64,000 bases of DNA. It comes from an uncultured Pseudokineococcus sp. Its GTDB lineage: Bacteria > Actinomycetota > Actinomycetes > Actinomycetales > Quadrisphaeraceae. Below are positions 9,473 through 17,988 of this stretch, piece after piece. Under the pieces are notes generated by a model. That model did no database searches. It was not told the origin of the DNA and was given only the letters and a program-made list of their open reading frames with translations. A program made the position numbers and the translations under genes. Positions within the stretch are counted from its first letter, which is position 1; every line of letters starts with the position of its first letter. Location of the stretch: positions 558,001-622,000 of the forward strand of contig NZ_CANMAA010000001.1 in NCBI RefSeq assembly GCF_947495735.1, read 5' to 3'.

Positions 9473-9692
9473 GGGCGCACGGTACCGGCGGCCCGCCGCC
9501 GTCCCGGGCACCCCGGCCCCGGGGTCCCGGTGCTGACCCGCCGTCCTGAGCGGCCGGGCGCCGGGCTCCGGCGCGCTCCTGCCGGACCTCGAGCGCCCGC
9601 TCGGGACGCCGCCGCGCCGCCGGTGCCCCAGGTCCCTCGGGCGTCGACGAACGCTCCGGCGCAGCCGGAGCCCTCAGGCGCGGCTGTCTCCC
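9473..9692. promoter_or_regulatory. Intergenic region carrying the PNP promoter
   Basis: The minus-strand TACCGT box at about 9479-9484 with a 6-nt spacer to the PNP ATG is the only clear signal. The remaining 200 bases are GC-rich and show no gene or strong hairpin. Confidence 0.45.
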
Positions 9693-10187
9693 TCAGGCGC
9701 CGCCGACGAGCCCGGTGGGCGGCGGGCCGCCGGCGGGGGAGGGGCGGCAGGGCCGGGCCCGCAGCGCCGTGACGTAGTCGCCGGGCGCACCGGCGGCCTC
9801 GGCCGCGTCCGCGACCATGCCGAGGTAGCGCGCGGCCGGCAGCCCGCCCTCGTAGGCGTCCAGGACGTAGACCCACGCGACGACCTGCCCGGAGAGGGTG
9901 TCCACGCGCACCCGCACCTTCCGGTAGAGACCCATCCCGGCGCCCTCGAGGTCGTCGAGCGCGCGGGCGTCGGGCTCGGTGAGGTCGTAGAGGCCGACGT
10001 AGACGGCGGCGTCGGCGGCGTCGTCCTGGACGACGGTGGCCAGGGCGCCCTCCCAGCCGCGGTCCTCGCCGCCGAAGGTCAGGCGCCAGCCGCGCAGCCA
10101 CCCCGTCTCGGCGAGCGGGGAGTGCGGGGCCCGCTCGGCCATGCGCGCCGGGTGCAGGTTGCTGCCGTAGGCGGCGTACTGGGGCAT
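9693..10187 (-). CDS. Gamma-glutamylcyclotransferase-fold protein
   Basis: 164 residues. The N-terminal YAAYGSNLHPARMAERAP is the substrate-loop signature (YGSN) of the gamma-glutamylcyclotransferase/AIG2-like fold, followed by LRGWRLTFGG and VYVGLYDLTEPDARALDDLEG. Members release 5-oxoproline from gamma-glutamyl compounds; in actinomycetes the physiological substrate is unclear. The ATG at 10187 lies 7 nt after TACAGT. The gene stands alone, divergent from the flavoprotein gene at 10338. Confidence 0.82.
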   Translation of the reverse strand: MPQYAAYGSNLHPARMAERAPHSPLAETGWLRGWRLTFGGEDRGWEGALATVVQDDAADAAVYVGLYDLTEPDARALDDLEGAGMGLYRKVRVRVDTLSGQVVAWVYVLDAYEGGLPAARYLGMVADAAEAAGAPGDYVTALRARPCRPSPAGGPPPTGLVGGA

Positions 10188-10337
10188 GATCGCGACTGTA
10201 TCCAGCCCGGGGGCCGCGCCCCCAGCGGCGGCAGCCGGTGGCGCGCCGACCCGCCCGAGCCGCGCGTGCGCGGGCGCGGCGGACGGCGGCGCAGCCGGCC
10301 CTCACCGCGGGCTGCCCGCGAGGCAGAATGGCGCGCG

Positions 10338-12008
10338 ATGCCTCCCTCCGCGCGCGACCCGCAGACCCCCGTCCCCGACGAGACCGCCGGCAGCGACGGC
10401 GCGTCCGCCTCCGTCGAGCCCTCGCCGGAGGAGGGCGCCGCCGGCGCGGAGGGCATGGGCGCCCCCGCCGAGCGCGCCCCGGAGGGCAGCGACGCGGACG
10501 GCGCCCCGGCACCGCCGCCCGGTGTGGCCGGTGACGCCGAGCGACGCGCCGCCGAGACCCCGCTGCCCCTGAGGTCGGCGGTCACCGACGTCGCCGGCAC
10601 GCGCGTCGTCGTCGTCGGCGGGGGCCCGGGCGGCTACGAGGCGGCGCTCGTCGCCGCGCAGCTCGGGGCCTCGGTCACCGTCGTCGAGCGCGACGGGCTG
10701 GGCGGCTCGACGGTGCTGACCGACGTCGTCCCCTCCAAGACGCTCATCGCCACGGCCGAGGTGATGGCGACGGTCACCGAGTCGACCGAGCTCGGCCTGC
10801 GCTTCCCCGGCGGCGGGCAGGGCGGGACGGACGCCCAGAGCGCCGTCACCGTGGACCTCGACCGGGTGAACACCCGCGTGCGGGGGCTGGCCCGGGCGCA
10901 GTCGGAGGACATCCGGGAGCGGCTCGAGCGCGAGGGCGTCGACGTGCTCGTGGGCCGCGGCACCGTGGTCGCCCCCGACCGGGTGCGCGTCGAGCTGGCG
11001 GGCGGCGAGACGCGCGACCTGCGCGCCGACGTCCTGCTGCTGGCCACGGGCTCCCACCCCCGCGAGCTGCCCGACGCGATGCCCGACGGCGAGCGCATCC
11101 TCACGTGGAAGCAGCTGTACGACCTCACCGAGCTGCCCGAGCGGATCATCGTCGTCGGGTCGGGCGTGACAGGGGCCGAGTTCGCCAACGCCTACGAGGC
11201 CCTCGGGTCCGACGTCGTCCTGGTCTCCAGCCGGGACCGCGTGCTGCCGGGCGAGGACGCGGACGCGGCGCAGGTCATCGACGACGTCTTCCGCCGCCGC
11301 GGCATGACCGTCATGGCCCGCTCGCGGGCGCAGTCGGTCGTGCGCGACGGCGACGGCGTCCTCGTGACCCTCTCCGACGGGCGCGAGGTGCGCGGCTCGC
11401 ACTGCCTGATGGCCGTGGGCTCCATCCCCAACACCGAGGGCCTCGGGCTCGAGGAGGCCGGGATCAGGACGTCGGAGTCCGGTCACGTCGTGGTGGACCG
11501 CGTCTCGCGCACGTCCATCCGCGGGGTCTACGCGGCGGGCGACTGCACCGGCGTCCTGCCGCTGGCCTCAGTGGCCGCCATGCAGGGCCGGATCGCCATG
11601 TGGCACGCCCTCGGTGACGCCGTCTCGCCCCTGAAGCTGCGCACCGTGGCGGCCAACGTCTTCACGGCGCCGGAGATCGCCACGGTGGGCTGGACGCAGG
11701 CGCAGATCGAGTCGGGCGAGGCGCAGGGCCAGGTGGTCAAGCTCCCCCTCGCCGGCAACGCGCGCGCCAAGATGCTGGGGATCCACGACGGCTTCGTGAA
11801 GCTGTTCTGCCGCACCGGCTCCGGCACGGTGATCGGCGGCGTCGTCGTCAGCCCGCGAGCCAGCGAGCTGGTCTTCCCGCTGACCCTCGCCGTCGAGCAC
11901 CGCCTCACCGTCGACCAGGTGGCCCACGCCTTCAGCGTCTACCCCTCGCTGTCCGGCTCCCTCGCCGAGGCCGCCCGGCGCCTGCACACCGCGCCCGAGG
12001 TCGACTGA
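10338..12008 (+). CDS. NAD(P)H-quinone dehydrogenase of the lipoamide-dehydrogenase fold
   Basis: 556 residues. It has an FAD-binding GGGPGGYEAALVAAQLGA motif near residue 90, an NAD(P)-binding GSGVTGAEFANAYEALGS near 275, YAAGDCTGVLPLAS near 395, and a C-terminal dimerisation domain. The redox-active CxxxxC of true Lpd is replaced: GLGGSTVLTDVVPSK has no cysteine. This matches the actinobacterial flavoprotein class represented by Rv3303c, which reduces quinones and not lipoamide. The first 80 or so residues are Ala/Pro/Glu-rich and not part of the fold, so the true start could be later. The chosen ATG is 8 nt after CAGAAT. A 41-bp repeat array begins immediately after the stop. Confidence 0.87.
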   Translation: MPPSARDPQTPVPDETAGSDGASASVEPSPEEGAAGAEGMGAPAERAPEGSDADGAPAPPPGVAGDAERRAAETPLPLRSAVTDVAGTRVVVVGGGPGGYEAALVAAQLGASVTVVERDGLGGSTVLTDVVPSKTLIATAEVMATVTESTELGLRFPGGGQGGTDAQSAVTVDLDRVNTRVRGLARAQSEDIRERLEREGVDVLVGRGTVVAPDRVRVELAGGETRDLRADVLLLATGSHPRELPDAMPDGERILTWKQLYDLTELPERIIVVGSGVTGAEFANAYEALGSDVVLVSSRDRVLPGEDADAAQVIDDVFRRRGMTVMARSRAQSVVRDGDGVLVTLSDGREVRGSHCLMAVGSIPNTEGLGLEEAGIRTSESGHVVVDRVSRTSIRGVYAAGDCTGVLPLASVAAMQGRIAMWHALGDAVSPLKLRTVAANVFTAPEIATVGWTQAQIESGEAQGQVVKLPLAGNARAKMLGIHDGFVKLFCRTGSGTVIGGVVVSPRASELVFPLTLAVEHRLTVDQVAHAFSVYPSLSGSLAEAARRLHTAPEVD

Positions 12009-12012
12009 CCCC

Positions 12013-12360
12013 TCGCCGGGAGCGCCTCTGAGGCGCACTGTGTCGACACCCTGTCGCCGAAGGCGCCCCTGAGGCGCACTGTGTCGCCACCCTGCCGCCG
12101 AAGGCGCCCCTGAGGCGCACTGTGTCGCCACCTTGCCGTTGTGGGTGCCACTGGAGCGCACTGCGTCGGCACCTTGCCGCCGAGGTGGCCCCTGGGGCGC
12201 ACTGTGTCGGCACTCTGCCGCCGAGGCTGCCCCTGGGGCGCACTGTGTCGGCACTTCGTCGCTCAGGGCGCCTGTGCGACGCACTGTGTCGCCACCTTGC
12301 CGCTGTGGGGGCCACTGGAGCGCACTGCGTCGTCATCGTGCCGGTGGCGCTGCCGCTGCT
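12013..12360 (+). repeat. 41-bp tandem repeat array A, eight units plus a partial
   Basis: The element GCGCACTG(T/C)GTCG recurs at 12033, 12074, 12115, 12156, 12197, 12238, 12279 (one base variant) and 12320, an exact 41-bp spacing over eight units. A partial unit begins about 5 nt after the flavoprotein stop. Units share CACTGTGTCGSCACYTYGCC followed by a variable GC-rich half. There are no unique spacers, so it is not CRISPR. It fills the gap between convergent genes and is in sense orientation to the upstream plus-strand gene. Confidence 0.95.
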
Positions 12361-12412
12361 GGGCGGCGCCGGCACTGCGACGTCCCCGGCGTCTCCTGCG
12401 TCCGAGGCGGTG

Positions 12413-13279
12413 TCACCGACGCGCCATCGCCGCGCGGACGAGCGCTACGGCACGGCCGGGCTCGGCCATGTCGGCGGCGGTGACGTGGACGACGATCCAG
12501 CCGGCCTCGCGCAGCCGGTTGAGCCGGGCCCGGTCCTCCTCGAACTGGTCGGGCGCCCCGTGCCAGCGCCCGTCGTACTCGACGGCGATCCGCAGGTCCG
12601 GCAGGGCGAGGTCGACGCGGGCCACGGCGCGGCCGCGGTCCCGGACGACGACCTGGGGGACGACGTCGATGCCGGCCCGGCGCAGGTGGACCCGCAGCGC
12701 CGACTCCGGGAGCGACTCGGCCAGCGGGTCGACCTCCTGCAGCGCCGTACGGACGCCCACGACGTCGTTGTCGTGCCGGCCCTCGAGCCAGGTGGCGAGG
12801 CGCTCCTGGGAGATGTCACCTCGGCGGAGCAGCTGGTCGAGGCGACCGACGGCGACCACGAGGGGCACGCGAGCGGCGGCGTCGAAGGCCATCCGCTCTG
12901 GGGCGGCGAGCGACGTCGTGCGCCAGGGCGTGCCGGGGGGCAGGGGGGCCGCCGCTCGCCGGGCCGTGACGCCGCGGATGGACGGATGGGGACCACCGGA
13001 GGGCAGCACGACCTCCACCGGGTCGCGAGGCCGGAGCCAGTCAGCACCCAGGACGGCAGCGGCGGACGCCCCCGTGATCTGCGCCGAGCCCGGGAGCAGC
13101 AGGCCGGCCGCCTCGCACATCAGCGCGTGCGTCACCTCGACGTCGCGTCGTGTGTACACGCCGTGCAGGAGCCGCACCCACGGCCCGTCCCTCAGCTGCC
13201 TCGGCGTCAGCGCTTCGGCGGCGATCGCGTCGCGGCCGCGGAAGACGAGGGGCAGGTCGACGTCCGGCGAGCTCCGCAT
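12413..13279 (-). CDS. DUF559-domain (Vsr-like endonuclease fold) protein
   Basis: 288 residues. The C-terminal 110 residues have the DUF559 core: RVDLALPDLRIAVEYDGRWHGAPDQFEEDRARLNRLREAGWIV, with the D...E.D..W pattern of Vsr/PD-(D/E)XK-like nucleases. The N-terminal half (LTPRQLRDGPWVRLLHGVY, later ITGASAAAVLG) resembles the winged-helix and AbiEi-like region often fused to DUF559 in actinomycetes. Biological role is unknown. I chose the ATG at 13279; the longer track version adds an Arg-rich shadow. It is flanked on both sides by 41-bp repeat arrays. Confidence 0.8.
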   Translation of the reverse strand: MRSSPDVDLPLVFRGRDAIAAEALTPRQLRDGPWVRLLHGVYTRRDVEVTHALMCEAAGLLLPGSAQITGASAAAVLGADWLRPRDPVEVVLPSGGPHPSIRGVTARRAAAPLPPGTPWRTTSLAAPERMAFDAAARVPLVVAVGRLDQLLRRGDISQERLATWLEGRHDNDVVGVRTALQEVDPLAESLPESALRVHLRRAGIDVVPQVVVRDRGRAVARVDLALPDLRIAVEYDGRWHGAPDQFEEDRARLNRLREAGWIVVHVTAADMAEPGRAVALVRAAMARR

Positions 13280-13388
13280 GGCGGGACGCTGCCGTCTCCA
13301 CGCGGGCGCCCGCTGGCGTCGTCCACAGGGGCGCGTGCTGCGGGACGGCGCCTCGTCGAGGTCGTGGCGCCGCACGACCGGCTCCGCC

Positions 13389-13553
13389 GGCGAAGTGCCG
13401 ACACAGTGCCGTCTGAACAGCGCCCTGACCGTCAGATTGTCGACAGAGTGCGCTGGGACGGGGCGCCGGACGTCAGAGTGCCGACAGAGTGCGGTGGAGG
13501 GGCGCCCCGGGCGCCCCGGGCGCCGTCGAGGTGCGGGGAGGGCGCCGTCCAGG
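13389..13553 (-). repeat. 41-bp tandem repeat array B, about four units
   Basis: On the plus strand the element CCGACA(C/G)AGTGC recurs at 13398, 13440 and 13481, and in degenerate form at 13523, with 41-42 bp spacing. On the minus strand it reads as the same CACTGTGTCGGCAC core as array A. The most degenerate unit abuts the stop codon of the carboxylase alpha-chain gene at 13554. The array lies upstream of the DUF559 gene. Confidence 0.85.
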
Positions 13554-15353
13554 TCAGGCGGGGTCGACGATCTCGCAGAGGACGGCGCCGGAGGCGACGG
13601 ACTGGCCCACCTCGGCCGCGAGGCCCCGGACGACGCCGGCGCGGTGGGCGGTCAGCGGCTGCTCCATCTTCATCGCCTCGAGGACGACGACGGTGTCCCC
13701 GGCCTCGACCGCGTCGCCGTCGGCCACCGAGACCGCGACGACGGTGGCCTGCATCGGCGAGGTGAGCGACTCGCTGCTGCTCGTCGCCTTCTGCGCCCGC
13801 CCGCGGCGGGTCTTCGCCCGCGCCGGTGCGCCGGTGGGAGCACCGCCGCCGCCGAGCCCGGCGGGCAGCACGACCTCGAGGCGCCGTCCGCCCACCTCGA
13901 CGACGACGCCCTCGCGCTCGCCCGCCTCCGGCGCGTCGGCCGCGGGGCCCGCGAAGGGCTCCACCTGGTTGTCGTACTCGGTCTCGATCCAGCGCGTGTG
14001 CACCGTGAAGGGGCCCTGCCCGCCCGAGACCTCGGGGGCGAAGGCCGGGTCGACGACGACGGCCCGGTGGAAGGGCAGGACCGTCGGCATGCCGTCGACG
14101 ACGAACTCCGCCAGGGCGCGACGGGCGCGCTCCAGCGCCTGTCGGCGGGTGGCGCCGGTGACGACGAGCTTGGCGAGCATCGAGTCGAAGGCCCCGGCCA
14201 CCGCGTCCCCGGCGACGACGCCGGAGTCCACGCGCACGCCCGGCCCGCTGGGGGCCTCGAAGCGCGTGGCCGTGCCGGGGGCGGGCAGGAAGCCGCGCCC
14301 GGCGTCCTCGGCGTTGACGCGGAACTCCAGCGAGTGCCCGCGCACGGGCGGGTCGTCGTAGCCGAGCGCCTCCCCGGCGGCGATGCGCAGCTGCTCGCGC
14401 ACGAGGTCGAGGCCGGTGACCTCCTCGGAGACCGGGTGCTCGACCTGCAGGCGGGTGTTCACCTCGAGGAAGGAGATGGTGCCGTCCTGGGCGACGAGGT
14501 ACTCGCAGGTGCCCGCCCCCACGTAGCCCGCGGCGCGCAGGATCTCCTTGGACGCCCGGTAGAGCTCGGCCTCCTGCGCCGGCGTCAGGTAGGGCGCCGG
14601 CGCCTCCTCGACGAGCTTCTGGTTGCGGCGCTGCAGGGAGCAGTCGCGGGTCGAGACCACGACGACGCCGCCGTGGGCGTCCGCCAGGCACTGGGTCTCG
14701 ACGTGGCGGGGGCGGTCGAGGAAGCGCTCGACGAAGCACTCGCCGCGGCCGAAGGCGGTCACGGCCTCGCGGACGGCGGAGTCGTAGGCGGCCACGACCT
14801 CCTCGCGCTCGCGCACGACCTTCAGCCCGCGCCCGCCGCCGCCGTGCGCGGCCTTGATGGCCACCGGCAGGCCGTGCTCGTCGACGAACGCGAGCACCTC
14901 GTCCGCGCCCGACACCGGGTCCTCGGTGCCGGCCACGAGCGGTGCTCCGGCGCGCTCGGCGATCTTGCGGGCGGCGACCTTGTCGCCGAGGGACCGGATC
15001 GCCGACGGCGGCGGGCCGACCCACACCAGGCCGGCGTCCAGCACGGCCTGGGCGAACTCGGCGTTCTCCGACAGGAAGCCGTAGCCCGGGTGGACGGCGT
15101 CGGCGCCCGAGCGCTGCGCGACGCCGAGCAGCAGGTCCTGGCGCAGGTAGGACTCGCCCGGCGTCGTCCCTCCCAGGGCGAAGGCCTCGTCCGCGGTGCG
15201 CACGTGCAGCGCGTCGCGGTCGGGCTCGGCGTAGACGGCCACCGAGGCGATCCCCGCGTCGGCGCAGGCCCGGGCCACGCGCACGGCGATCTCCCCGCGG
15301 TTCGCGATGAGGACCTTGGAGATCGTGCGCCTGCCGTCGTCCGCCGTCGCCAT
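13554..15353 (-). CDS. Acetyl/propionyl-CoA carboxylase, biotin carboxylase plus BCCP alpha subunit
   Basis: 599 residues. The biotin carboxylase domain spans about 1-450: [35 protein letters not shown]-grasp glycine loop [22 protein letters not shown]. After a linker there is a biotinyl domain with the biotinylation site EAMKMEQPL near residue 555. It carboxylates biotin and carries it to the beta subunit (23323-24963 here) to make malonyl- or methylmalonyl-CoA. BirA at 25.1 kb would attach the biotin. The ATG at 15353 is preceded by AGGAGG at good spacing. The gene is bracketed by repeat arrays B and C. Confidence 0.95.
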   Translation of the reverse strand: MATADDGRRTISKVLIANRGEIAVRVARACADAGIASVAVYAEPDRDALHVRTADEAFALGGTTPGESYLRQDLLLGVAQRSGADAVHPGYGFLSENAEFAQAVLDAGLVWVGPPPSAIRSLGDKVAARKIAERAGAPLVAGTEDPVSGADEVLAFVDEHGLPVAIKAAHGGGGRGLKVVREREEVVAAYDSAVREAVTAFGRGECFVERFLDRPRHVETQCLADAHGGVVVVSTRDCSLQRRNQKLVEEAPAPYLTPAQEAELYRASKEILRAAGYVGAGTCEYLVAQDGTISFLEVNTRLQVEHPVSEEVTGLDLVREQLRIAAGEALGYDDPPVRGHSLEFRVNAEDAGRGFLPAPGTATRFEAPSGPGVRVDSGVVAGDAVAGAFDSMLAKLVVTGATRRQALERARRALAEFVVDGMPTVLPFHRAVVVDPAFAPEVSGGQGPFTVHTRWIETEYDNQVEPFAGPAADAPEAGEREGVVVEVGGRRLEVVLPAGLGGGGAPTGAPARAKTRRGRAQKATSSSESLTSPMQATVVAVSVADGDAVEAGDTVVVLEAMKMEQPLTAHRAGVVRGLAAEVGQSVASGAVLCEIVDPA

Positions 15354-15540
15354 GCCGCGTCCCGCCTCCTGGTGCTCAGCTGCCGTCCGCGTCGCGCCCC
15401 AGCGCACCGCGGGTCCGCCTGACGGCGGGCCGCCGGGAGCCTAGTCCCGCACCGGAGGGGTGCCCCGGCGACGGGCCGCGGCAGCGACGGCCGCACGGGG
15501 GCGCCGGGAGGGCCCCCGACGTACCGGGGGAGAGGGGCCC

Positions 15541-15698
15541 GGACGGCGAAGTGGCGACCAGGTGCCCCGAGAGGGGGCGTGCGGACGGCGAAGTGGCGAC
15601 GAAGTGCCGGGAGAGCGGATGTGCAGACGGCGAAGTGGCGACCGAGTGCGGAAGGAGGGGCGGGTGCGGACGGCGGGTCGGCGACGACGCGCGGGCCT
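15541..15698 (-). repeat. 41-bp-class tandem repeat array C, about four units (42-43 bp)
   Basis: GGACGGCGAAGTGGCGAC recurs at 15541, 15583 and 15625 (one base variant), and as a degenerate copy at 15668. On the minus strand it reads GGTCGCCACTTCGCCG, matching the array A core TCGSCACYTYGCCG. The degenerate unit runs into the Maf stop codon. Between this array and the carboxylase start there is about 190 bp, containing the AGGAGG site but no gene. Confidence 0.85.
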
Positions 15699-16337
15699 TC
15701 AGGCCGGGCGGCGCAGGTCCGACCAGCGGACACCGGCGTCGTCGAGCAGGGAGCGCAGCGTGGCGAGGCCGAGCCCGACGACGGCCGAGGGCTCGCCGTC
15801 CACGGACTCGACGTAGGGGGCGCCCAGGCCGTCGAGGGTGAAGGCCCCCGCCACGCGCAGGGGCTCGCCGGTGGCGACGTAGGCCGCCACCTCCTCGTCG
15901 TCGAGGTCGGCGAAGCTCACCGTCGTGGAGGAGACGGCGCCGAGCGTCGCCCCGGAGCCGCCGTCCTCGCGGGCGTCGACGAGCCAGTGGCCCGTGTGCA
16001 GGACGCCGGAGCGGCCCCGCATCCGGCGCCAGCGCGCCGCGGCCTCGTCGGCGTCGGCGGGCTTGCCGTGGACCTCGCCGTCGAGCTCGAGGACGGAGTC
16101 GCAGCCCACGACGAGCGCGCCCTCGTCGGCGACGGCGTCGAGCTCCTCGAGGCGGCCCGCGACGTCCTCGGCCTTGGCGCGGGCCAGGACGAGGCAGACG
16201 TCGAGGGGGTCGGTGACGCCGTAGCGCTCGACGACGGCGGGCTCGTCGACACCGCTGACGAGCACCAGCGGGTCGACGCCGGCCGAGCGCAGCAGCGCGA
16301 GGCGGGCGGGGGAGGCGGAGGCGAGGACGAGGCGCAC
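15699..16337 (-). CDS. maf: Maf-family nucleoside-triphosphate pyrophosphatase
   Basis: 212 residues. The N-terminus RLVLASASPARLALLRSAGV is the Maf signature, followed by ARAKAEDVAGRL and VVGCDSVLELDGEVHGKP, and a C-terminal substrate loop (DGLGAPYVESVDGEPSAVVGL). Maf proteins hydrolyse non-canonical or methylated NTPs. I chose the GTG at 16337 because TACGGT lies exactly 6 nt upstream; the track's extra 12 residues lie within that promoter. Maf next to acyl-CoA carboxylase genes is common in actinomycetes. Confidence 0.9.
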   Translation of the reverse strand: MRLVLASASPARLALLRSAGVDPLVLVSGVDEPAVVERYGVTDPLDVCLVLARAKAEDVAGRLEELDAVADEGALVVGCDSVLELDGEVHGKPADADEAAARWRRMRGRSGVLHTGHWLVDAREDGGSGATLGAVSSTTVSFADLDDEEVAAYVATGEPLRVAGAFTLDGLGAPYVESVDGEPSAVVGLGLATLRSLLDDAGVRWSDLRRPA

Positions 16338-16369
16338 GCCGCGACCGTAGTCCGCCGCGCGCGACGCCA

Positions 16370-16417
16370 GCACGACGCAGGGCCCGCCCCCGGGTGGGGG
16401 CGGGCCCTGCGTCGTGC
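16370..16417. terminator. Perfect 22-bp-stem hairpin between symporter and maf
   Basis: The arms 16370-16391 and 16396-16417 are perfectly complementary over 22 bp with a 4-nt GGGT loop. It lies 25 nt after the symporter stop on the same strand. No U-tract follows, as is usual in high-GC actinomycetes. It would end symporter transcription before the leaderless maf promoter. Confidence 0.85.
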
Positions 16418-16442
16418 AGCGGGTGGAGCAGGTGCGGAGCGG

Positions 16443-17891
16443 TCAGACGGCGGCGGTGACCCGGGTGCCGTCGTGGCTGCCCTCGCGGGCGTCGTCGGCC
16501 TCGCCGGGGCGGACCCCGGCGTCGCCGCGCTCGTCCTCGCGGAAGGAGAGCGGGTCGCGCCCGCGGGGGGCGTGGTAGGCCTCGACGTCGAGGATGCCCT
16601 CGCGCTTGGCGACGATCGCCGGCACGAGCGCCTGCCCGGCGACGTTGGTCGCCGTGCGGATCATGTCGAGGATCGGGTCGATGGCCAGGAGCAGGCCGAC
16701 GCCCTCGAGGGGCAGGCCCAGCGTGGACAGCGTCAGCGTGAGCATGACGACGGCGCCGGTCAGGCCCGCGGTCGCCGCCGAGCCGACGACGGACACGAAG
16801 GCGATGAGCAGGTAGTCGGTGATGCCGAGCTGGATGCCGAAGAGCTGCGCCACGGTGATGGCGGCGAGCGCCGGGTAGATCGCGGCGCAGGAGTCCATCT
16901 TCGTCGTCGCGCCCAGCGGCACGGCGAAGGAGGCGTAGGAGGACGGCACGCCGAGGTTGCGCTCGGCCACCCGCTGGGTGACGGGCAGGGTGCCGACGGA
17001 GCTGCGCGAGACGAAGGCCAGCGTGATGGCCGGCCAGGCGCCGGAGAGGTACTTGCGGGCCGAGAGGCCGTGGGCCTTCGCCAGCAGCGGGTAGACGCCG
17101 AGCATGACGATCAGCGAGCCGATGTAGACGTCGGCGGTGAAGACGGCGAGCGGGGCCACCAGGTCCCAGCCGTAGCTGGCCACGGCGTTGCCGAGCAGGC
17201 CGGCGGTGCCGATCGGGGTGAGGCGGATGACCCACCACAGGACGGTCTGCGTGACGGCGAGCGCCGAGCGGACGAAGGCGAGGAAGGGCTCGGCCTTCTC
17301 GCCCGTCTTGAGCACCGCGGTGCCGATGGCGAGCGCGAGGACGACGAGCGAGAGCACGCCGAAGGAGAGGCTGGTCGAGGCGGTGTCGCCGTCGACGCTG
17401 GTGCTCGCGTTGAGCGACAGGATGTTCGAGGGCACCAGCTGGTCGAGGAAGTCGAGCCAGCCGCCCTGCGTGCCGGAGGCCTCGGCCCCCTCGGTGCTGA
17501 TGTCGGCGTTGGCGCCCGGGTTGGTGAGCAGGCCGAGCGTGATGCCGATGGTCACCGCGATGAGCGAGGTGATGGCGAACCACAGCAGCGTCTGGCCGGC
17601 GAGGCGGGCCGCGTTCGTCACCTCCCGCAGGTTCGCGATGGAGACGATGATCGCCGTCACCACGAGCGGCGGGACGACGACGCGCAGCAGCTGGACGAAG
17701 GTGCCGCCGATGGTGGCGAGCACGGTGGTCAGCGCGTTGGGGTCGTCGGCCGTCCCGCCGAGGGAGCGGGCCAGGATTCCCAGTCCGACGCCGGCCACGA
17801 GGCCGACGAGGATCTGGGCGCCGAAGGGGATGCGCGCGGCGCGCCGGAGGAGTCTCACGGACCAGGCAACCACCACCGTTGCCCGAGGCAT
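16443..17891 (-). CDS. Dicarboxylate/amino acid:cation symporter (DAACS family)
   Basis: 482 residues with eight or so membrane helices and two re-entrant loops. The serine-rich loop SRSSVGTLPVT near 275, ATTKMDSCAAIYPALA near 310, and the late DPILDMIRTATNVAGQ motif near 400 are the substrate and cation site signatures of glutamate/aspartate/C4-dicarboxylate symporters. The C-terminal 50 residues are polar and cytoplasmic. Start choice is uncertain: the ATG at 17891 lies inside an inverted repeat, while the GTG at 17858 begins a more family-like N-terminus (VRLLRRAARIPFGAQILVG). Confidence 0.9.
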   Translation of the reverse strand: MPRATVVVAWSVRLLRRAARIPFGAQILVGLVAGVGLGILARSLGGTADDPNALTTVLATIGGTFVQLLRVVVPPLVVTAIIVSIANLREVTNAARLAGQTLLWFAITSLIAVTIGITLGLLTNPGANADISTEGAEASGTQGGWLDFLDQLVPSNILSLNASTSVDGDTASTSLSFGVLSLVVLALAIGTAVLKTGEKAEPFLAFVRSALAVTQTVLWWVIRLTPIGTAGLLGNAVASYGWDLVAPLAVFTADVYIGSLIVMLGVYPLLAKAHGLSARKYLSGAWPAITLAFVSRSSVGTLPVTQRVAERNLGVPSSYASFAVPLGATTKMDSCAAIYPALAAITVAQLFGIQLGITDYLLIAFVSVVGSAATAGLTGAVVMLTLTLSTLGLPLEGVGLLLAIDPILDMIRTATNVAGQALVPAIVAKREGILDVEAYHAPRGRDPLSFREDERGDAGVRPGEADDAREGSHDGTRVTAAV

Positions 17892-17931
17892 TCCCCGCTA
17901 TCCCGACTCCATCGGTCGGGAATGCCCCGGG
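17882..17931 (-). promoter_or_regulatory. Nested inverted repeats overlapping the symporter start
   Basis: The arms cccgaggcattccc (17882-17895) and gggaatgccccggg (17918-17931) pair over 13 of 14 positions. A shorter internal hairpin (TCCCGAC/GTCGGGA) competes for the same arm. The proposed symporter ATG sits in one arm. This could be a regulator site or an RNA switch between two structures; no ligand is implied by sequence. Confidence 0.5.
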
Positions 17932-17988
17932 CGGCCGTGACCTGGTGCGGCGGCGCCGGTTCGGCAGCCAGACCGACGCGCGCGGCCG

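Noticed and set aside
11568-12284. 238-residue minus-strand ORF across array A
   Set aside because: It exists because the repeat unit lacks stop codons on that strand; it runs antisense into the end of a clear flavoprotein gene.
12013-12360. Repeat arrays as a CRISPR locus
   Set aside because: The units are contiguous 41-bp tandem copies with no unique spacers of constant length, and no cas gene is nearby.
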